36,697 bases of DNA, from contig JAFANH010000103.1 of the NCBI GenBank assembly GCA_019232795.1, positions 1-36,697 of the forward strand, written 5' to 3'. The stretch's first letter is position 1, and each line of letters starts with the position of its first letter. The notes under the pieces are model-generated. The model saw nothing but the letters and a program-made list of their open reading frames with translations. It had not been told where the DNA came from and made no database searches. This stretch comes from Burkholderiaceae bacterium. GTDB lineage: Bacteria > Pseudomonadota > Gammaproteobacteria > Burkholderiales > Burkholderiaceae_D. Positions 1-9,102 of this stretch are shown piece by piece. Both the position numbers and the translations under genes were made by a program.

Positions 1-796
1 CGCGGATCGAGTAGTTGTTGGTCGGGTTGCCGATGTTGTAGATCTTGCCAGTGGCGACGCCATCCTTGTTGTCGATGATCTTCATCAGCGCATCGATGCC
101 GTCGTCGATGTAGGTGAACGCGCGCTTCTGGGCGCCGCCATCCACCAGCGAAATGTTTTCGCCGCGCACGATGTGGCCGAAGAATTGCGTGACCACGCGC
201 GAGCTGCCTTCCTTTGGCGTATGGATGGAATCGAGGCCGGCGCCGATCCAGTTGAATGGGCGGAACAGGGTAAAGTTCAAGCCTTCTTCCATGCCATAGC
301 CCCAGATCACGCGATCCATCAATTGCTTGGCGCAGGAATAGATCCAGCGCGGCTTGTTGATCGGGCCGCAGATCAGTTCGGACTCTTCCGAGTCGAATTC
401 GCCGTCGTGACACATGCCGTAAACTTCCGAGGTCGAGGGGAACACCAGGTGCTTCTTGTACTTGGCAGCCGAGCGCACGATGGGCAGATTGGCTTCGAAG
501 TCGAGTTCGAACACACGCAACGGCTTTTGCACATAGGTCGAGGGCGTGGCGATCGCAACCAGCGGCAGAATCACGTCGCACTTCTTGACGTGGTATTCCA
601 CCCATTCCTTGTTGATCGTGATGTCGCCTTCAAAGAAGTGCATGCGCGACTTGTACGCCTCGTTCTCGAGGATATCGGTGATGCGGTCGGTCATCATGTC
701 CATGCCGTAGACATGCCAATCGGTCGTTTCCAGAATGCGCTTGGACAGGTGGTGGCCGATGAAACCGTTGACGCCGAGAATGAGGACTTTTTTCAT
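1..796 (-). CDS. arnA: UDP-glucuronate decarboxylase (ArnA C-terminal-type), 3' end outside window
   Basis: This encodes the oxidative decarboxylase half of ArnA, which converts UDP-glucuronate to UDP-4-keto-pentose with NAD in the cytoplasm, for aminoarabinose modification of lipid A. The reading frame opens at the ATG at 796 ([14 protein letters not shown]), giving a Rossmann GxxGxxG at about residues 8-14. It continues with PSTSEVYG, holding the Ser and Glu that align with the E. coli ArnA catalytic pair, the YSCAK motif, and [12 protein letters not shown], typical of ArnA. The gene leaves the window after 265 codons, where a free ArnA dehydrogenase would be about 345 residues. It starts 25 bp after the formyltransferase stop, with no strong ribosome site, so it is probably translated from the same mRNA. 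In enterobacteria these two activities are one fused protein; here they are two separate genes. A general UDP-glucuronate decarboxylase (UXS) is less likely given the neighbours. Confidence 0.9.
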   Translation of the reverse strand, partial: MKKVLILGVNGFIGHHLSKRILETTDWHVYGMDMMTDRITDILENEAYKSRMHFFEGDITINKEWVEYHVKKCDVILPLVAIATPSTYVQKPLRVFELDFEANLPIVRSAAKYKKHLVFPSTSEVYGMCHDGEFDSEESELICGPINKPRWIYSCAKQLMDRVIWGYGMEEGLNFTLFRPFNWIGAGLDSIHTPKEGSSRVVTQFFGHIVRGENISLVDGGAQKRAFTYIDDGIDALMKIIDNKDGVATGKIYNIGNPTNNYSIR

Positions 797-821
797 ATGC
801 GTATCTGAATGAAGCCGCAGG

Positions 822-1727
822 TCAGGCCCGCGACGATAGAGTTTGTTGTAATTGCGCCGGCGAAACGGCCTTACCGTCCGCCAGGAGCGAGTGGATCAAG
901 AGTGCGCGGCCATCGCCGCACACGCCGAATATGCAATTATCCACTACAGCCAAGCCCGGAGGCAAATTTGCCTGCGTTTTATCGGACAAACGTGCTTTAT
1001 CAATTTGATAAGTTTTGCCGTCCAATTCAGTAAAAGCACCGGGATAAGGCGGGGCCACGGCCCGGTGAAGGTTGTAGACGGTCTGGGCCGGCAGACTCCA
1101 GTCGATGCGGCCGTCTTCGGGTTTGCGTCCGCTGAAATAGCTGCCTTTGGACAAGTCGTTAGGCAGGCGCGGCGGCTTGCCGGCCAGAATGGCGGGCAAC
1201 ACTTGCCACAGCGTCTGCTCGGCTGCCACGGTCAGCTTGCCGAACACCTCAAAGGCTGTATCGTCAGGCAAAATCGGTACCATGGTCTGCGCCGTGATGG
1301 CGCCGGCGTCGGGCTTGGCCGCCATTTCATGCAGGGTAGCGCCGGTCTCGGTTTCGCCATGCAACACGGCCCAATTGACGGGCACGCGCCCGCGGTACTT
1401 GGGCAGCAATGAACCGTGCATGTTGTAGGCGCCATGCTTGGCCACGGCCAGCAGGTTCACCGGCAACATATGGCGGTAGTAGAAACTGAAAATCAGGTCA
1501 GGCTGGATCGCCTGCACCCGGGCCAGCAATTCCGGCGCTTTCGGATCGTCGGGCGTGATGAAAGGAATGCCGCGCTCATGGCATAGATCCGCCACCGATT
1601 CGAACCAGATGGTTTCATTGGGATTGTCGGTGTGGGTCACCACCAGCGCGACCTCGACGCCGCGCGCCAGCAACACCTTGATGCAGCGTACGCCGACGCT
1701 ATGGTAGGCAAAGACAACAGCTTTCAC
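822..1727 (-). CDS. arnA: UDP-4-amino-4-deoxy-L-arabinose formyltransferase (ArnA N-terminal-type)
   Basis: This is a free-standing 301-residue formyltransferase that transfers a formyl group from 10-formyl-tetrahydrofolate to UDP-4-amino-arabinose, the step catalysed by the N-terminal half of E. coli ArnA. The catalytic triad is visible at the same numbering as E. coli: Asn102 and His104 in NMHGSLLP, and Asp140 in KPDAGAI. The C-terminal part (about 205-300) looks like the usual OB-fold domain of methionyl-tRNA formyltransferase relatives. It lies 40 bp downstream of arnC and 25 bp upstream of the decarboxylase gene. The enterobacterial ArnA is about 660 residues, so this gene plus the next make a split ArnA. 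The separation is real: the stop at 822-824 and the new ATG at 796 are in different frames, with no sign of a recent frameshift inside either conserved domain. Confidence 0.92.
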   Translation of the reverse strand: MKAVVFAYHSVGVRCIKVLLARGVEVALVVTHTDNPNETIWFESVADLCHERGIPFITPDDPKAPELLARVQAIQPDLIFSFYYRHMLPVNLLAVAKHGAYNMHGSLLPKYRGRVPVNWAVLHGETETGATLHEMAAKPDAGAITAQTMVPILPDDTAFEVFGKLTVAAEQTLWQVLPAILAGKPPRLPNDLSKGSYFSGRKPEDGRIDWSLPAQTVYNLHRAVAPPYPGAFTELDGKTYQIDKARLSDKTQANLPPGLAVVDNCIFGVCGDGRALLIHSLLADGKAVSPAQLQQTLSSRA

Positions 1728-1767
1728 GAATTAAATTCCCTACTCGGTTTCCGGCTCAGTTACCCAC

Positions 1768-2718
1768 TTAGTTTCCAAGCGTGGGGCCGGATTGCTCCAG
1801 GATGGCGCGCACCACGTAGCGCGGCCGGCCACGCACCTGCTGATAGATGCGACCCACGTATTCGCCCAATAGGCCGATGCCGAACAGGATCACACCCATC
1901 AGGAAGAAGGTGATGGCGAACAGCGTGAACACGCCTTCCGCTTCCGCGCCCAGCACGAAGCGCCGCACTGCCAGCAGCAGCACCAGCGCGCCGGAGAGGA
2001 TAGACAGCGCCATGCCCAGCATGGAGAACAACTGCAGAGGCACCAGCGAAAAGCCGGTTACCAGGTCGAAATTCAGGCGGATCAGGCTGTACAGCGAATA
2101 TTTCGATTCGCCGGCGGCACGCTCTTCGTGCTCGACCGTGATCTCGGTCGGCTTGCGCGCGAAGGTATAGGCCAGCGCCGGCACGAAGGTATTGACTTCA
2201 TTGCAGCGGTTGACCAGGTCGATCACGTTGCGGCCATAGGCGCGCAGCATGTTGCCTTGGTCGGTCATCTTGATGTGGGTGATCTTTTCGCGGATGTTGT
2301 TCATCGCGCGCGATGCCCAGGTGCGCCAGGCCGAATCTTGGCGTTTGCGGCGGATCGAGCCGACGTAGTCGTAGCCTTCGCGCATCTTGGCGACCAGGTT
2401 GCCGATCTCTTCCGGCGGATTTTGCAAGTCGGCGTCGAGCGTGACGACGATGTCGCCGCGCGTTGCCTCAAAGCCGGCCAGGATAGCCATGTGCTGGCCG
2501 TAATTGCCGTTGAACAGCACCACGCGTGTCACGTCCGGACGGGCACGATATTGATCGGAGAGGATTTCGGCGGAGCGGTCACGGCTGCCGTCGTTGACAT
2601 AGACGATTTCGTAAGTGGTGCCCAGCGCGTCGAGCGCCGGGTAGAGGCGCGCAAACAGCTTGGCCAAGCCGGCTTCTTCGTTGTAAACGGGAATGACGAC
2701 GGAAAGTTCTGGTTTCAT
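1768..2718 (-). CDS. arnC: Undecaprenyl-phosphate 4-deoxy-4-formamido-L-arabinose transferase
   Basis: This 316-residue family 2 glycosyltransferase moves formamido-arabinose from UDP to undecaprenyl phosphate at the inner membrane. The N-terminus SVVIPVYNEE (residues 6-15) and VTLDADLQNPPEE (about residues 92-104) are the nucleotide-sugar fold and its DxD-type metal site. Two strongly hydrophobic stretches near the C-terminus (about 230-255 and 262-290) should be membrane spans, as in E. coli ArnC (322 residues). The gene sits between arnB (41 bp upstream) and the formyltransferase. A general polyprenyl-phosphate glucosyl/mannosyltransferase of the DPM1/GtrB group would look similar. The arn context is what fixes the substrate. 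Confidence 0.9.
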   Translation of the reverse strand: MKPELSVVIPVYNEEAGLAKLFARLYPALDALGTTYEIVYVNDGSRDRSAEILSDQYRARPDVTRVVLFNGNYGQHMAILAGFEATRGDIVVTLDADLQNPPEEIGNLVAKMREGYDYVGSIRRKRQDSAWRTWASRAMNNIREKITHIKMTDQGNMLRAYGRNVIDLVNRCNEVNTFVPALAYTFARKPTEITVEHEERAAGESKYSLYSLIRLNFDLVTGFSLVPLQLFSMLGMALSILSGALVLLLAVRRFVLGAEAEGVFTLFAITFFLMGVILFGIGLLGEYVGRIYQQVRGRPRYVVRAILEQSGPTLGN

Positions 2719-2759
2719 CGAACGCTAGTGGCGGCCAATAAAGGCAGGCCGCGTTTATT

Positions 2760-3899
2760 TTATGAGCGAAGCACGGATTCTACCGCGCCCACCACGCGTT
2801 CGACATCGTTTTCGTTCATTAATGGAAATAATGGCAAAGTGACAATCTGGCGGCAGACGCGCTCGGCCACGGGAAACATGCCTTCCTTGAAGCCGCGCTG
2901 ACGATACATGGTGAACAGGTGGATGGGCGCGTAATGGAAACCGAGGCTGATGCGCTGGTCCAGCATCTTTTGCATGAACTCGGCGCGCGTGATGCGTTCG
3001 GGCAGCACGATATGGAACATGTGCCAGTTGCTTTGCTCGAAATCGGCCACCGGCAGTTCGGCGCCGTATTGCGCTTCGAAATCGTCGCCGAAGCAGGCGA
3101 AGTAGTGGCGCGCCAGCGCATGGCGCTTGGCATTGAACTCTTCCAGGCGTGCCATCTGGCCAAGGCCGATGGCGCCCGCGATTTCCGTCATGTTGTACTT
3201 GCCGCCCAGCACATCGACGTCGATGCCGTCCAGTCCGCTGCGGCTCACGCCCTGAAGACGGTATTTTTCAGCCAACTTGGCTTCTTCTTCGTTATTGATC
3301 ACCAGGCAGCCGCCTTCGGCCGTCATGATGTTCTTGTTCACCTGGAAGCTGAAGGAAACGAAATCACCGAAGCTGCCGATGCGCTTGCCCTTCCAGCTCG
3401 AGCCGATCGCCTGCGCGGCGTCTTCCACCACGCGCAGCTTGTACTTGGCCGCCAATGCATACAGCTTGTCCATGTCGCAGGGCAGGCCGCACATATGCAC
3501 GGGGATGATGGCCTTGGTACGTGGCGTGATCGCGGCTTCCACCTTGTCCATGTCGAGGTTATGGGTGCGCGCGTCGATATCGGCGAACACCGGCGTGGCG
3601 CCGGTTTCAATAATGACGTTGGCGGTCGCCACCCAGGAATTCGGCGTGGTGATAACTTCGTCGCCGGGGCCGATACCAGCGACGCGCAACGCAATTTCCA
3701 TGGTGCAAGTGCCGGAGTTATAGGTGCGCACAGGACGGCCGCCGAAGTATTCCGACAACTGCTTCTCGAAAGCCTGTACCTTGGGGCCATTGCTGGTCAG
3801 CCAGCCCGAGCGCAGCACCTCGACCACGGAGGCGATGGTGGCCTCGTCCATGGTCGGTTTCGTGAAAGGCAGCATGGGCAGGTCGGAAGCTTGAGTCAT
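2760..3899 (-). CDS. arnB: UDP-4-amino-4-deoxy-L-arabinose aminotransferase
   Basis: This 379-residue PLP enzyme of the DegT/DnrJ/EryC1 family transaminates UDP-4-keto-pentose with glutamate to UDP-4-amino-arabinose. The PLP lysine is Lys189 in SFQVNKNIMTAEGG, next to the E. coli position 188. Other family marks are SGWLTSNGPKVQAFE (about 31-45), the NSGT phosphate-binding stretch at 61-64, and VEDAAQAIGS (about 158-167). Length matches the E. coli enzyme. It lies between arnT and arnC in one same-strand run with small gaps, consistent with an operon transcribed from upstream of position 6013. Confidence 0.93.
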   Translation of the reverse strand: MTQASDLPMLPFTKPTMDEATIASVVEVLRSGWLTSNGPKVQAFEKQLSEYFGGRPVRTYNSGTCTMEIALRVAGIGPGDEVITTPNSWVATANVIIETGATPVFADIDARTHNLDMDKVEAAITPRTKAIIPVHMCGLPCDMDKLYALAAKYKLRVVEDAAQAIGSSWKGKRIGSFGDFVSFSFQVNKNIMTAEGGCLVINNEEEAKLAEKYRLQGVSRSGLDGIDVDVLGGKYNMTEIAGAIGLGQMARLEEFNAKRHALARHYFACFGDDFEAQYGAELPVADFEQSNWHMFHIVLPERITRAEFMQKMLDQRISLGFHYAPIHLFTMYRQRGFKEGMFPVAERVCRQIVTLPLFPLMNENDVERVVGAVESVLRS

Positions 3900-3960
3900 G
3901 ATCTGGGTTCCAATCGATGTTCTGGAGAGTATGTATTGTAAGTTCGAATCGTAGCGATGT

Positions 3961-5619
3961 TTATGGCTTGGGATCGTTGGCGATCACCACGCGGCGGCTG
4001 TTCTGCGCGACGACGTGCATAGTCAAGCCGCTTTGCAGCAGATCGGCGTAGATCTCGGGCCGTGTAATCGCCAGCGCCTTTTGTCCGTTGTTCCAGCGCG
4101 CGACGAAGGCTTCGCGCGTCGGCAGCCACAATTGCGGCTCCAACCCAAGGCCGAACTCCATTTCATCGGCATGCTCGACCAGGGTCATGGTGTGGCGCAG
4201 GTAGAACGGCAGCGATTGCTCGTACACGCCGACTGCGTAGAGCGGCGTGGCCGGAGTCAATTCTGCCAGTATTGGCTCCACCACCTCCATGCCAGCCCGG
4301 TAGCGGCCTTCCTGTTCCGTGCCTAGCATGAACAGCTGACTCGAGACGAAGCCGGCCGCTGCCAGAATGAGGGCGGCCTGCGACCGGAAGTCTTCTTGCG
4401 CACGGCGCGACAGCCACAGCACCAGCAGCCCACCCGCCAGCAGCAGGGTGCAGCCGGCATACACCCAAGGTTGGGCTGCCGCGTAATTGCCGGTTTCGAA
4501 TGGATCATGCGCAAAGCCGGGCAGACGCAGCGCCACGACTTGGCCGGCCACGCCGATCAGCGCGGCGACGACGGCAATCGAGCGCCAGGTATTGACGCCG
4601 GCGCGCTCCAGGTGCAAGGCAATCAGCACCGCCAGCGCCGGGAAGATCGGCAGGATGTACGACGGCAGCTTGGAGTCGGAAATGCTGAAGAAAAAGAAGA
4701 TGAACACCGCCCAGATGGTCAGCACCATCTGGGGCTGGAAGGCGCCGGCCGTTTTGCGCATGCCGCCAAGCACGCTTTGCAGCAGCACGGTCAGCCAGGG
4801 CAGGATACCCAGCACCAGCAAGGGAATGAAGTAGTGCCAAGGCTGGAAGCGGTTGTGCACCTTGCTGGTGAAGCGCTCGAAATGCTCGTGAATGAAGAAG
4901 AAGTGCGCAAACTCAGGGTTCTTCAAGGACACCAGCACGAACCAGGGTGCGGCGATGGCGAAGAACAGCAACAGGCCCTTGCCCAGGTGCAGGCGCGTCC
5001 AGATCGCCCAGTCGCGCGACGCCAGCGTGTACAGCACCAGCACGGCGCCGGGCAGCACGATGCCGATCAAGCCCTTGGACAGCACAGCCAATGCCATGCC
5101 GGCCCAGCACACCAGCATCCAGTTGCGCTGTTCCGCGTCGCGCGCTTGCGGGTTCTGGCCGAGCAGCAGACCGAACAGGGCCAGCGACATCGTGCCCGAC
5201 AGTCCCATGTCCAGTGTATTGATATGGCCGAAGGCGGCCCAATAGAAACTCGAGGCGAGCACCAGGCCGCTGGTGATGCCGACCCAGGGACCGAACAGGC
5301 GGTGGCCGGTATAAGCGGCCAGGAATATGCCGAGCAAGCCGCACAAACCGGTCCACAACCGCGCCTGCCATTCGCCGAGGCCGAACAGCTTGAACGTCAG
5401 CGCCGTGAACCAGACTTGCAGCGGCGGCTTCTCGAAATACTTGATGGCGTTCAGGCGCGTGGTGATCCAGTCACCGCTGGACAGCATCTCGCGCGCCATT
5501 TCGGCGTAGCGCCCTTCGTCGGTCGGCACCAGCGTGCGGGCGCCGAGCGCATAGAACCAAAGGAGGCCGAAGGCCAGCAGTACCAGGAAAAAGGTTTTTG
5601 ATTGGTAGAGGTTGCGCAT
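3961..5619 (-). CDS. arnT: Lipid A aminoarabinose transferase (GT83 family)
   Basis: This is a 552-residue polytopic inner-membrane glycosyltransferase that moves 4-amino-arabinose from undecaprenyl phosphate to lipid A on the periplasmic face, giving resistance to polymyxin-like peptides. Visible are a first membrane span (about 9-27), the conserved periplasmic loop with Asp34-Glu35 in PTDEGRYAEMAREM, FEKPPLQVWF (about 63-72), about ten further hydrophobic segments, and a soluble C-terminal tail. E. coli ArnT is 550 residues. The ATG at 5619 is 7 bp after the stop of the preceding small gene, implying coupled translation. In enterobacteria arnT is near the end of the operon; here it is transcribed first among the arn genes. 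No PmrA-type box (paired CTTAAT-like sites) was found upstream. A related dolichyl-phosphate-type mannosyltransferase is the only reasonable alternative. Confidence 0.9.
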   Translation of the reverse strand: MRNLYQSKTFFLVLLAFGLLWFYALGARTLVPTDEGRYAEMAREMLSSGDWITTRLNAIKYFEKPPLQVWFTALTFKLFGLGEWQARLWTGLCGLLGIFLAAYTGHRLFGPWVGITSGLVLASSFYWAAFGHINTLDMGLSGTMSLALFGLLLGQNPQARDAEQRNWMLVCWAGMALAVLSKGLIGIVLPGAVLVLYTLASRDWAIWTRLHLGKGLLLFFAIAAPWFVLVSLKNPEFAHFFFIHEHFERFTSKVHNRFQPWHYFIPLLVLGILPWLTVLLQSVLGGMRKTAGAFQPQMVLTIWAVFIFFFFSISDSKLPSYILPIFPALAVLIALHLERAGVNTWRSIAVVAALIGVAGQVVALRLPGFAHDPFETGNYAAAQPWVYAGCTLLLAGGLLVLWLSRRAQEDFRSQAALILAAAGFVSSQLFMLGTEQEGRYRAGMEVVEPILAELTPATPLYAVGVYEQSLPFYLRHTMTLVEHADEMEFGLGLEPQLWLPTREAFVARWNNGQKALAITRPEIYADLLQSGLTMHVVAQNSRRVVIANDPKP

Positions 5620-5626
5620 CAGCTCA

Positions 5627-6013
5627 TTAGTTGTTTGTGGGCTTTTCCATAATCAGGGCCAAGGCAACCTTGCGTCCCTCGGCCATCAGGATGTTGTAGG
5701 TGCGGCAGGCGGCCTGGTTATCCATGCATTCGATACCGATGCGGCGTGAAGTCAGCGCTGCCGTCAGTTTCGGATGGACGAAACGCTGGCGGCTGCCGGT
5801 GCCGAGGATGACGACGTCGGGCTGGGTGGCGTCGATCTGGGCGAAATGTTCGGCTGTCAGCGCTTCGAAGCGTTCGACTGGCCAGACTACCGGTGCGGTT
5901 TCAGGCAATACCAGCAGGCTGTAAGTGAACGGCTGGGCATTGATTTCGACGCCCGACTCGTCGTAACCGGTGACGGTCTGATATTGCTGTGTGGTTGTGG
6001 CGTGGAGTTTCAT
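5627..6013 (-). CDS. Mth938-like (DUF498) domain protein
   Basis: This 128-residue protein belongs to the small Mth938-like/DUF498 family (relatives include eukaryotic NDUFAF3 and AAMDC). The family core is visible as DVVILGTGSRQRF (about 84-96), then RIGIECMDNQAACRTYNIL and VALALIM near the C-terminus. No catalytic activity is established for bacterial members. In many proteobacteria such a gene sits among unrelated housekeeping genes; here it is the first gene of the run leading into arnT, and its stop nearly abuts the arnT start. It may therefore simply carry the arn operon promoter. The intergenic region upstream (6014-6274) separates it from the divergent alaA gene. Confidence 0.8.
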   Translation of the reverse strand: MKLHATTTQQYQTVTGYDESGVEINAQPFTYSLLVLPETAPVVWPVERFEALTAEHFAQIDATQPDVVILGTGSRQRFVHPKLTAALTSRRIGIECMDNQAACRTYNILMAEGRKVALALIMEKPTNN

Positions 6014-6136
6014 CGTTCAATTGGCGGGGCAAGACGATCTGACCGCCATTTGCGCAAAACGTTTCGCAGACGGTCGAAAAAAGTCCCCGCATTGTAGCGT
6101 TTCCCGTGTTTTGCCGTGCCTTTGAGCACCGAATCG

Positions 6137-6161
6137 CGCGTGTTTACCGCATAAACGCGCG
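6137..6161. promoter_or_regulatory. Imperfect inverted repeat in the divergent arn/alaA intergenic region
   Basis: Arms CGCGTGTTTA and TAAACGCGCG pair at 9 of 10 positions around a 5-bp spacer. The repeat lies about midway between the two divergent start codons. A TATATT hexamer at 6184-6189 could be a -10 box for alaA, but no good -35 is seen. The repeat could be an operator; this is inference only. Confidence 0.35.
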
Positions 6162-6274
6162 ATAAATGATTGATTTGGCGTGATATATTCGGCAGAATCA
6201 GTTTTCTCTTCTCGCAATGCAACATAAGTTACGACAATAAGCCGTAACATCAGCCCCAGGGTAAGGAATACGCT

Positions 6275-7504
6275 GTGCAACCGATTCAGAAGTCGAAAAA
6301 GCTGGCCGATGTCTGCTACGACATCCGCGGCCCGGTCCTCGAAAAAGCCAAGCAAATGGAGGAGGAAGGGCACAAGATCATCAAGTTGAACATCGGCAAT
6401 GTCGGTGCCTTCGGCTTCGACGCGCCTGACGAGATCGTGCAAGACATGATCCGCAACATGCAAAGCGCCTCGGCCTATACCGATTCCAAGGGCTTGTTCG
6501 CGCCGCGCAAGGCGATCATGCACTACACGCAGCAAAAGAACGTCACCGGCGTCACCATCGACGACATCTATCTCGGCAATGGCGCCTCGGAATTGATCGT
6601 CATGAGCATGAACGCCTTGCTCAACAGCGGCGACGAGGTGCTGGTGCCTGCTCCCGACTATCCGCTGTGGACGGCCGCGGTCAGCCTGTCCGGCGGCAAG
6701 CCTGTGCATTACGTGTGCGACGAACTGTCCGGCTGGCTGCCGGATATCGACGACATCAAGGGCAAGATCACGCCGAACACGCGCGCCATCGTTGTCATCA
6801 ACCCGAACAATCCAACCGGCGCGCTGTATCCCGATGAATTGCTCAAACAGATCGTCGAAGTGGCGCGGCAGCACCAGCTGATCGTGTTCGCCGACGAAAT
6901 CTACGACAAGGTCTTGTACGACGGCGCCACGCATACCTCGATTGCTTCGCTGGCCGACGACGTGCTGTTCATTACGCTCAATGGTTTGTCGAAAAATTAC
7001 CGTTCATGCGGCTACCGGGCCGGCTGGATGGTGGTGTCCGGCGAAAAGAAACATGCGAGGGACTATATCGAGGGCTTGAACATGCTCACCTCGATGCGCC
7101 TGTGCGCCAATGCGCCGGGCCAGTATGCGATCCAGACCGCATTGGGCGGCTATCAAAGCATCAACGACCTGGTTGGGCCCGGCGGCCGCCTGCTGCGCCA
7201 GCGCGATCTCGCCTACAAGCTTCTGACCGATATTCCCGGCGTGACCTGCGTCAAGCCGAAGTCGGCGCTTTACATGTTCCCGCGCCTCGATCCGCACGTC
7301 TACCCGATCGCCGACGACCAGGAATTCGCCTATGAATTGCTGGCCGAAGAGCGTGTGCTGATCGTGCAAGGCACAGGTTTCAATTGCCCGACGCCGGATC
7401 ACTTCCGCGTCGTGTTCCTGCCGAATACCGACGACTTGACCGAGTCGATCGGAAGGATTGCGCGTTTCCTCGACGGTTACCGCCGTCGGCACGGAACGGC
7501 TTGA
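6275..7504 (+). CDS. alaA: Alanine-synthesising aminotransferase AlaA
   Basis: This is a 409-residue class I PLP aminotransferase closely resembling E. coli AlaA (405 residues), which makes alanine from pyruvate and glutamate. The N-terminus KLADVCYDIRGPVLEKAKQM matches the family. Other marks are VPAPDYPLWTAAVSLSGGK, INPNNPTGALY and FADEIYDK, and the PLP lysine is Lys240 in NGLSKNYR. The start is GTG at 6275, chosen because AAGGA at 6263-6267 is well placed and the family N-terminus begins right there. It lies 113 bp upstream of hom on the same strand, an arrangement I recall as common in betaproteobacteria, where the two may be co-transcribed. Confidence 0.93.
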   Translation: MQPIQKSKKLADVCYDIRGPVLEKAKQMEEEGHKIIKLNIGNVGAFGFDAPDEIVQDMIRNMQSASAYTDSKGLFAPRKAIMHYTQQKNVTGVTIDDIYLGNGASELIVMSMNALLNSGDEVLVPAPDYPLWTAAVSLSGGKPVHYVCDELSGWLPDIDDIKGKITPNTRAIVVINPNNPTGALYPDELLKQIVEVARQHQLIVFADEIYDKVLYDGATHTSIASLADDVLFITLNGLSKNYRSCGYRAGWMVVSGEKKHARDYIEGLNMLTSMRLCANAPGQYAIQTALGGYQSINDLVGPGGRLLRQRDLAYKLLTDIPGVTCVKPKSALYMFPRLDPHVYPIADDQEFAYELLAEERVLIVQGTGFNCPTPDHFRVVFLPNTDDLTESIGRIARFLDGYRRRHGTA

Positions 7505-7617
7505 GCGGCTGATTGCTGTCAGGTTCCATTGCCGCGCCGGTACAAACGGCCTGTTGCCGTATTCTCTGCGGCCTTGGAACGACGAAATGAATCTTTAAAT
7601 ATCAGACCCGAGAAATT

Positions 7618-8928
7618 ATGAAACCCATCCGAGTAGGCCTCCTTGGCATCGGCACCGTCGGTGCCGGCACCTTCAACGTCCTGAAACGCAACCAGGAAGA
7701 AATCACGCGGCGCGCCGGACGCGCCATTCAGATCACCATGGTGGCCGACCTCAACACTGCGCGCGCGCAGGAAATCACGGGCGGCGCATGCCAGGTGGTC
7801 AACGACGCCAACCTGGTGGTCACGAGTCCCGACGTCGACATCGTCATCGAACTGATCGGCGGCTATGGAATTGCCAAGGACCTGGTGCTCAAGGCCATCG
7901 CCAACGGCAAGCACGTGGTCACCGCCAACAAGGCCCTGCTGGCCACGCATGGCAATGAAATCTTCAAGGCGGCGCAAGACAAGGGTGTGATGATTGCGTT
8001 CGAAGCAGCCGTGGCCGGCGGCATTCCCATCATCAAGGCGCTGCGTGAAGGTCTGACCGCGAACCGCATCCAGTGGATTGCCGGCATCATCAACGGCACC
8101 ACCAACTTCATCCTGTCCGAGATGCGCGACAAGGGGCTTGATTTCGCCACCGTATTGAAGGAAGCGCAACGCCTCGGCTATGCCGAAGCCGATCCCACCT
8201 TCGACATCGAAGGCGTCGACGCCGCGCACAAGGCCACCATCATGTCCGCCATAGCCTATGGCGTGCCGGTGCAATTCGACAAGGCGCACGTGGAAGGCAT
8301 CAGCAAGCTGCAGGCCACCGACATTCGCTATGCCGAAGAGCTCGGCTACCGCATCAAGCTGCTCGGCATCACCAAGCGCACCGATGCCGGCATCGAATTG
8401 CGCGTGCACCCGACCCTGATCCCGGCCAAGCGCCTGATCGCCAATGTCGAAGGTGCGATGAACGCCGTGCTGGTGCAAGGCGACGCCGTCGGCGCCACGC
8501 TTTACTACGGCAAGGGCGCCGGTTCCGAGCCGACCGCCTCGGCCGTGATCGCCGACCTGGTCGACATCACGCGCCTGGCCACAGCCGACCCCGAGCATCG
8601 CGTGCCGCACCTGGCCTTCCAGCCGAATGCGATGGCCGATACGCCGATTCTGCCGATGTCGGAGATCACCACGAGCTATTACCTGCGCATGCACGTGGCC
8701 GACCAGCCCGGCGTGCTGGCCGACGTCACGCGCATCCTGGCCGATTCGATGATTTCCATCGACGCCATGCTGCAAAAAGAGCCGGCCGAAGGCGAGACGC
8801 ATACCGACATCATCATGCTGACGCACAAGACCAAGGAAAAGAACGTCGAAGCGGCCATCAAGAAGATCGAGGCGTTGTCGACGGTGATGGGGCAGGTGAC
8901 TAAGTTGCGTTTGGAAGAGTTGAGCTGA
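7618..8928 (+). CDS. hom: Homoserine dehydrogenase
   Basis: This 436-residue monofunctional enzyme reduces aspartate semialdehyde to homoserine with NAD(P)H, the branch point to threonine and methionine. The nucleotide motif GIGTVG is at residues 10-15, TANKALLATHG around 102-112, and GIINGTTNFIL around 156-166. The catalytic Asp201 and Lys205 lie in DAAHKATI with the D-x-x-x-K spacing known from yeast. A C-terminal ACT domain (about 355-432, starting YLRMHVADQPGVLADV) suggests threonine feedback control. The ribosome site is weak. In many Burkholderiales thrC follows directly; here the threonine catabolism module intervenes and a hairpin repeat begins 16 bp after the stop. Confidence 0.95.
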   Translation: MKPIRVGLLGIGTVGAGTFNVLKRNQEEITRRAGRAIQITMVADLNTARAQEITGGACQVVNDANLVVTSPDVDIVIELIGGYGIAKDLVLKAIANGKHVVTANKALLATHGNEIFKAAQDKGVMIAFEAAVAGGIPIIKALREGLTANRIQWIAGIINGTTNFILSEMRDKGLDFATVLKEAQRLGYAEADPTFDIEGVDAAHKATIMSAIAYGVPVQFDKAHVEGISKLQATDIRYAEELGYRIKLLGITKRTDAGIELRVHPTLIPAKRLIANVEGAMNAVLVQGDAVGATLYYGKGAGSEPTASAVIADLVDITRLATADPEHRVPHLAFQPNAMADTPILPMSEITTSYYLRMHVADQPGVLADVTRILADSMISIDAMLQKEPAEGETHTDIIMLTHKTKEKNVEAAIKKIEALSTVMGQVTKLRLEELS

Positions 8929-8943
8929 TTGATTTAGTAGTTT

Positions 8944-9068
8944 CCCCTCTCCCGCGAAGTGGGAGGGGGGTAGGGGAGAGGGCAACCAAGTTTGCAAGGG
9001 AAAGTCCCTTAATAGATACCGCGTTCCCTCTCCCCCAGCCCCTCTCCCGCCTAAGCGGGCGAGGGGAG
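8944..9068. repeat. CCCTCTCCC-type paired hairpin repeat, copy 1
   Basis: Two C/G-rich inverted units flank an approximately 50-bp variable middle. The left unit is CCCCTCTCCCGC...GGGAGGGGGG followed by TAGGGGAGAGGG. The right unit is CCCTCTCCCCCAG then CCCCTCTCCCGC...GCGGGCGAGGGG. The halves are inverted relative to each other, the layout of a REP/BIME-like element. It fills the gap between hom and the regulator gene and could terminate or protect both convergent transcripts. Related copies lie at 12092-12202, 35349-35455 and, interrupted, 18766-18890. Confidence 0.85.
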
Positions 9069-9102
9069 CGAGCAGACGTTCGGCGAAGTCGAACGTGCGC
9101 GA

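Noticed and set aside
6014-6274. PmrA box controlling the arn operon
   Set aside because: No pair of CTTAAT-like half-sites with 5-bp spacing was found on either strand.
8944-9068. CRISPR-like array
   Set aside because: The C/G-rich units are inverted, occur once per site and are not regularly spaced direct repeats; no cas genes are present.
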